NCBI GenBank assembly: GCA_946566415.1
Contig: CAMNWW010000017.1
Location: 1 to 17,131 of the forward strand
Reading direction: 5' to 3'
DNA from: an uncultured Lachnospiraceae bacterium
Lineage (GTDB): Bacteria; Bacillota; Clostridia; Lachnospirales; Lachnospiraceae
Length of the DNA stretch: 17,131 nucleotides
Every line of letters begins with the position of its first letter. The first letter of the stretch is position 1. Under the pieces are notes generated by a model. The model was not told where the DNA came from. It worked only from the letters and a program-made list of their open reading frames with translations, and made no database searches. This document shows positions 13,675 to 17,131 of this stretch, piece after piece. The position numbers and the translations under genes were made by a program.

Positions 13675-13681
13675 ATACTGT
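13665..13681. promoter_or_regulatory. Operator-like palindrome over the -10
   Basis: ACAGTATAGTATACTGT is a perfect 8+1+8 palindrome covering the -10 of the operon promoter, the classical place for a repressor site. No repressor gene lies in the window, so the regulator would act from elsewhere. Confidence 0.6.
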
Positions 13682-13717
13682 AGAACATAAAGTTATCATA
13701 CACGAGGAGGAATTACC

Positions 13718-14398
13718 ATGGCTTTTTTTGATTCTATGAAAGATTCTCTTTCCGTTGCAGGAATGGGGGTATCGCAAAAAGCAAAGACGGCTACTGAGAG
13801 TGTCAAAATTAATACTCAGATCAAGTCCAATGAAAAAATGATCGAGAAGCTGACCCATCAAGTAGGCGTCCAGTGCGTACAGCGATATCTCGACGATACA
13901 AATACGGAATATGAGGAACTTTTTCTTGAAATCCGTCGGTTGATGCAGGAGAACCGGACATATGCCGCACAGCTCCAGTCGCTTACAGCTACAAAAAGAT
14001 GTCCGAAGTGTGGTTTTAACAATAATGTAAGCGCTAAGTTCTGTATTGGCTGCGGCGCTCCGCTTTCAGCCGCTATGGCATCCGGGAAAATTTGTCCCCA
14101 GTGCGGTACAGCCAATACCGAGGACTCTGCCTTCTGCGTAGAATGCGGAACTCCGCTGAACCAGGCGCCGCCTATTTCTGAAGCGCCGGCTTTAGAACCC
14201 GTTATTCCAGCGCCGCCCGTTTTAGAACCCGCAGCCCCGGAACCGGAAGATGAGGCTTTTGTACCGCCTATCGTAGAAGAAGTCGTATCTGCCGCCACAC
14301 CGGAATTGCAAGGACCTCGTTGTTCTAACTGCGGAGCGCCTCTGCAGGAAGATATGCAGTTCTGCACGGAATGCGGTACACCTGTGTCCCGCGCATAA
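13718..14398 (+). CDS. Cytoplasmic coiled-coil protein with three zinc ribbons
   Basis: 226 residues with no signal peptide or membrane helix. Residues 1-35 are Ser/Lys/Ala-rich and may form an amphipathic helix. About 35-90 is helical and probably coiled coil. Three zinc ribbons follow: C95/C98/C109/C112, C126/C129/C140/C143 and, after a Pro/Ala/Glu-rich linker (150-198), C202/C205/C216/C219. All three have the form CxxC-x10-CxxC. Similar helical-plus-zinc-ribbon proteins are common in Clostridia but lack a firm function. The start is fixed by AGGAGG (13705-13710) 7 bases before the ATG. It is first of four same-strand genes and 43 bases ahead of the next. The same ribbon recurs in genes two and four, which suggests a shared partner or assembly; that is inference. 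Confidence 0.9.
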   Translation: MAFFDSMKDSLSVAGMGVSQKAKTATESVKINTQIKSNEKMIEKLTHQVGVQCVQRYLDDTNTEYEELFLEIRRLMQENRTYAAQLQSLTATKRCPKCGFNNNVSAKFCIGCGAPLSAAMASGKICPQCGTANTEDSAFCVECGTPLNQAPPISEAPALEPVIPAPPVLEPAAPEPEDEAFVPPIVEEVVSAATPELQGPRCSNCGAPLQEDMQFCTECGTPVSRA

Positions 14399-14441
14399 GA
14401 AAAAAGATATTTAAAAGGAATGGTATAACAGGAGGAGAAAA

Positions 14442-15119
14442 ATGGCTAAATTTTGTACAAAATGTGGAAAAGAACTGAAAGACGGTGTAAAATTCTGTCC
14501 TTCCTGCGGGGCTCCGGTCCCGAATGCAGGACCAAACACACAGGCGCCTGGCACAGCCGGCAGCTGGCAAAATACGGGAGGTATGAATACCGGCAACACC
14601 CCGGGAGACGGAGGTGGAAATATATTATCTTCCGCATCCCAGTCCCTAAAAGCGTCTAACCTGCCGATAAAGCCCATTGCAATCGGGGTTGCCGCCCTTG
14701 TTGTCGTCGTCATTCTCTTTTCTTTCATCTTCGGAGGAAAAGGCTATGAAAAGCCGATCAAGTATCTTGAAGACGGTATCAACAATGCCGACCTCGAAAC
14801 TTTTCTAAAGGCTTTTGATTCAGACATCGCCAAATATTATTCTGGCTATGGGGAAGATAGTTTCATCGATGAAATGGACGATTATTCTATCAGTCTTAAA
14901 ATCGTTGACAAAGAACGGATCGATAAAGACGATCTAAAAGAAACATTAAAGGACGATTATGGGATAAAGGCTTCCACCGCGAGGAAAGCAACCGACGGAT
15001 ATATCCTGGAAATCGAAGGCGAACTCACTGAGGATGATGAAACAGATGAAAGCGAATTTGAAATTGTTGTAATCAAAATAGACGGCGAATGGAAAATCCC
15101 GACAAACTTTTTCCTGTAA
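14442..15119 (+). CDS. Zinc-ribbon, single-TM protein with extracytoplasmic NTF2-like domain
   Basis: 225 residues. An N-terminal zinc ribbon (C5/C8/C19/C22) comes first, then a Gly/Asn/Thr/Pro-rich flexible linker (28-65), one membrane helix (about 77-98), and an outside domain of about 125 residues. That domain opens with a helix (YEKPIKYLEDGINNADLETF) and ends IKIDGEWKIP, the layout of NTF2-like/DUF4878-type folds. The ribbon is predicted to be cytoplasmic. The architecture recalls the TcaA/YvbJ proteins of Firmicutes, but with only one outside domain. A strong AGGAGGA precedes the ATG. The spacing of 43 bases after gene one and 18 before gene three supports one transcript. The fold of the outside domain is inferred from pattern, not from a search. 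Confidence 0.88.
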   Translation: MAKFCTKCGKELKDGVKFCPSCGAPVPNAGPNTQAPGTAGSWQNTGGMNTGNTPGDGGGNILSSASQSLKASNLPIKPIAIGVAALVVVVILFSFIFGGKGYEKPIKYLEDGINNADLETFLKAFDSDIAKYYSGYGEDSFIDEMDDYSISLKIVDKERIDKDDLKETLKDDYGIKASTARKATDGYILEIEGELTEDDETDESEFEIVVIKIDGEWKIPTNFFL

Positions 15120-15137
15120 GAACAGCGAGGACAGCAT

Positions 15138-15701
15138 ATGAAAAATAATACAAATAAAATAGCAATCCCTCTCATCGCTGTTTCTACGATCATTATCGTT
15201 TCCTTGCTGGCCCTCGGTGTTTTCATGGGTCTTTCAAATCTAAAGAAGGGTTCCCAGGCCGAGGCCTCCGTCACAGAAGATGAACTTGACACTGCCCGTA
15301 AAGGAAATACAATATCCGATGAACCGCTGATCTACACATCTGACGAATCCATTGTGATCTCGCCAAGCGGTCAGCCGGCTGCAAACAGTAACGATGGCAG
15401 CACGACGGACGACGCCCAAAGTGCACAGAATACTTCGGAGTATGTCATTCCGGACAGTAATACCCGTCTCTTAACAGACGCCGATGTTTCCGGTCTGTCA
15501 AAAGAACAACTACGTCTTGCCAGAAACGAAATTATGGCAAGACATGGCCGGCGCTTTAACGACACTTCTCTACAGGAATATTTCGACAGCAAGAGCTGGT
15601 ATCAGGGGACTGTCTCCCCCGAAGCTTTTGATGCTAACGTGAATTCATACATCAATGATACCGAAAGAGCCAACATTGATATGATCAAAAAATACGAGTA
15701 G
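15138..15701 (+). CDS. Membrane-anchored YARHG domain protein
   Basis: 187 residues. A short N-terminus leads to one membrane helix (about 9-32) acting as signal anchor. A Ser/Thr/Asp-rich, likely disordered stretch follows (40-100), then a C-terminal YARHG domain (102-187). The domain signature is clear: SNTRLLTDADVSGLSKEQL, then LARNEIMARHGRRF, then the W-Y pair at 154-155 and a closing NDTERANIDMI helix. Here the name-giving Y-A-R-H-G reads M-A-R-H-G. YARHG domains are extracellular and found next to peptidoglycan- or envelope-linked domains; their ligand is not established. There is no lipobox. The ribosome binding site (GCGAGG, 15125-15130) is weaker than those of its neighbours, so it may be made at a lower level. 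Fourteen bases separate it from gene four. Confidence 0.92.
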   Translation: MKNNTNKIAIPLIAVSTIIIVSLLALGVFMGLSNLKKGSQAEASVTEDELDTARKGNTISDEPLIYTSDESIVISPSGQPAANSNDGSTTDDAQSAQNTSEYVIPDSNTRLLTDADVSGLSKEQLRLARNEIMARHGRRFNDTSLQEYFDSKSWYQGTVSPEAFDANVNSYINDTERANIDMIKKYE

Positions 15702-15715
15702 AGGAGGTATGAGAG

Positions 15716-16939
15716 ATGTTTTGTCCAGAATGTGGAACAATGAATGATGATAACGCCGCTTTTTGCTGCAACTGTGGCACGAAGCTGCAAAGCCCAGGCA
15801 CAACGCCTGTTGCCGCGCCTTCTCCCCCTTTAATAAAGAAAGAGAAAAAGGAAAGGACGCCTTTAGAGCCTGTCATGCGCTTCGCTTTGATAGAGAGCGC
15901 CGTCGCCGTCTGCTGTGTCATTTTATTTGCCGTCGTTTATAATATATGGTTCAGTCCCAAACATGCTGTTGAAAAGTATACGGAAGCGGTACAGGACCAG
16001 GACTGGAATACGGTTTATGATCTCCTTTTCATTGATAAGGAAGATACCTTCCTGACAAAAGAAGCTTTCCTGACCTACTGCTCTATTTACGGCGACAGCG
16101 ATGAGCTCGACAGAGAAGTGGATAGTATCAGTAAAAAATCCGGAGGGTTCAGCAAGCAGACCTTCCGCGTCCGATATGATTATGACGGATATACCGACAA
16201 GGTAAACCTTACTGTAAAAAGATCCGGTCTTTCCTGGAAGGTGGAAGACGACAGTTATGTTGTAAAGGACTATCAGATCGCTGTCCCGGCCGGCACAGAA
16301 GTAAGCCTGGATAAAATCCCTGTCTCCGGCGCACTTGAACCGAAGCAGGATGAAGACGGCAGAGATGTGTATAAATTCACGCGGGTTTTTGGAAATACAC
16401 ATTATATAGAACTAAGCGGTGAAGACATTGAAACAACGCAGCAGCTTGTAGAAAATTACGGCGACTCACCTACGATTATGGAAACACAGATCAGCCAGGA
16501 AAAGCTAGAAGAAATCAGCGAACAGTCCATACAGGATCTGAAGGCAATTCTGGAAGGCGCAGCAGCCGGTAAAGCCTTTGCAGACGTCCCTGTACTGGAA
16601 AATATGTCGGAAATCGAAAAGGAGGATGCCTTCGATAGTTATGAATCCCTGCGCGACTATTCTTTTGCCCACGGTGATGAAGCTGATACGATAACCTCAT
16701 TTGAATTTACTGATATTGAAGTTTCTTCGCGGGCAGGAATATATGACTACGATGATCAGACGCCTGCCATTTATCCAGAAATATCCGGTACGCTCAGCTA
16801 TAAAGGAACATCCAAATCCTGGTGGGGCAATCGAGAATACGAGATAGGCTCCGACAAAGTGAAAAAGAGCTTTGATATGTATTATGTAAAGGAAGACGGC
16901 AAGTGGAAATTATATAACTTTTACATTTATTTCCGATAA
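15716..16939 (+). CDS. TcaA/YvbJ-like zinc-ribbon membrane protein
   Basis: 407 residues. A zinc ribbon at the extreme N-terminus (C3/C6/C17/C20), a Pro-rich then Lys-rich linker (26-48), one membrane helix (about 57-78), and a large outside region. From 81 an NTF2-like helix-strand unit begins (PKHAVEKYTEAVQDQDWNTVYDLL) and closes near 183. A second beta-rich part spans about 185-235, a helical stretch 236-300, and a final domain ends DGKWKLYNFYIYF. This order (ribbon, helix, repeated NTF2-like and beta domains) matches TcaA of staphylococci and YvbJ of Bacillus, envelope proteins tied to cell-wall antibiotic response in the former. GAGGAGG lies 8 bases before the ATG. A terminator follows, ending the operon. 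Family membership is judged from architecture. Confidence 0.88.
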   Translation: MFCPECGTMNDDNAAFCCNCGTKLQSPGTTPVAAPSPPLIKKEKKERTPLEPVMRFALIESAVAVCCVILFAVVYNIWFSPKHAVEKYTEAVQDQDWNTVYDLLFIDKEDTFLTKEAFLTYCSIYGDSDELDREVDSISKKSGGFSKQTFRVRYDYDGYTDKVNLTVKRSGLSWKVEDDSYVVKDYQIAVPAGTEVSLDKIPVSGALEPKQDEDGRDVYKFTRVFGNTHYIELSGEDIETTQQLVENYGDSPTIMETQISQEKLEEISEQSIQDLKAILEGAAAGKAFADVPVLENMSEIEKEDAFDSYESLRDYSFAHGDEADTITSFEFTDIEVSSRAGIYDYDDQTPAIYPEISGTLSYKGTSKSWWGNREYEIGSDKVKKSFDMYYVKEDGKWKLYNFYIYFR

Positions 16940-16957
16940 AATATAACATATCTATCG

Positions 16958-17001
16958 AAAAACACGGTTGGAAGAACGAAAAATTTCCACCGTGTTTTTT
17001 T
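16958..17001 (+). terminator. Intrinsic terminator closing the zinc-ribbon operon
   Basis: AACACGG (16961-16967) and TGGAA (16969-16973) pair with TTCCA (16985-16989) and CCGTGTT (16990-16996), with one bulged T, followed by a T-run to 17001. It starts about 20 bases after the stop of the fourth gene. Confidence 0.93.
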
Positions 17002-17028
17002 GCATGAACGCGCCTTAAATAATGGCAT

Positions 17029-17065
17029 AAAAATACTCCTTAAAGTGCCTTCACTTAAGGAGTAT
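17029..17065 (-). terminator. Terminator downstream of tRNA-Lys
   Basis: ATACTCCTTAA and TTAAGGAGTAT (17033-17043 and 17055-17065) form a long stem with an inner GTG/CAC pairing and one bulge. On the minus strand it is followed by TTTTT (17033-17029), fitting the end of the tRNA transcript. Confidence 0.85.
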
Positions 17066-17071
17066 CTCTTA

Positions 17072-17131
17072 TGAAGCATCGGGGATTCGAACCCCGGACA
17101 ACTTGATTAAAAGTCAAGTGCTCTACCGCCT
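17072..17131 (-). tRNA. tRNA-Lys (anticodon TTT), 5' part outside the window
   Basis: On the minus strand the sequence shows the end of the D arm (GGTAGAGC), the anticodon arm CTTGA-CTTTTAA-TCAAG with anticodon TTT, the T arm CGGGG-TTCGAAT-CCCCG, and the acceptor 3' strand ATGCTTC with discriminator A at 17072. The next bases are not CCA, so the CCA end is added after transcription. The 5' acceptor strand and most of the D arm lie beyond 17131. Confidence 0.95.

Noticed and set aside
13645..13681. Known T-box or riboswitch before the zinc-ribbon operon
   Set aside because: The leader is only about 40 bases, too short for a riboswitch; only promoter and palindrome are present.

Overview
The window looks like chromosomal DNA from an anaerobic, endospore-forming member of the Bacillota (class Clostridia, most likely Lachnospiraceae-like). 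The pointers are a rubrerythrin, the engulfment pair SpoIID/SpoIIQ, a T-box leader in front of ileS, strong AGGAGG ribosome binding sites and sigma-A-type promoters. No phage, transposase, CRISPR array or plasmid gene was found. The accessory flavour comes from intergenic repeats and from one operon of poorly described envelope genes.

Layout. (1) 1-1444, plus strand: rubrerythrin with its own terminator, then a PAQR/hemolysin III membrane protein (TrhA) behind a good sigma-A promoter. (2) 1436-1762, minus: a small GIY-YIG protein lying between two inverted copies of a palindromic repeat (A at 1451, B at 1859). (3) 1874-3949, minus: spoIID followed by a spoIIQ-like gene with an apparently dead LytM domain. 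spoIID has a near-consensus sigma-E promoter that fixes its start codon. Between the two lies a 65-codon open stretch that may be a gene remnant. (4) 3969-10129, minus: ileS (type 2, eukaryote-like IleRS) and glgP (glycogen phosphorylase), only 14 bases apart, both downstream of an isoleucine T-box. The ileS leader also carries two more copies of the palindromic repeat (C, D) and a 19-bp hairpin. (5) 10126-13303, minus: a D-Ala-D-Ala carboxypeptidase preceded by a predicted ABC-class ATPase. (6) 13334-13717: a 384-base divergent intergenic region with a 70-bp tandem repeat, a long hairpin, a promoter on each strand and a 17-bp operator-like palindrome. (7) 13718-16939, plus: four tightly spaced genes. 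They encode a cytoplasmic three-zinc-ribbon coiled-coil protein, a zinc-ribbon/TM/NTF2-like protein, a membrane-anchored YARHG protein and a TcaA/YvbJ-like zinc-ribbon/TM protein, closed by a strong terminator. (8) 17029-17131, minus: the 3' part of tRNA-Lys(TTT) and its terminator.

The best candidate for an undescribed system is the zinc-ribbon/YARHG operon (13718-16939) with its operator palindrome. Five zinc ribbons with identical Cys spacing are spread over three proteins, and three of the four proteins have one membrane segment and an outside domain. This suggests an envelope-sensing or cell-wall-associated complex. The second candidate is the dispersed two-hairpin repeat family A-D, in which three full copies keep a helix with tandem G/A mismatches and one compensatory base-pair change. 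All functional assignments come from reading the sequence; no database search was run.
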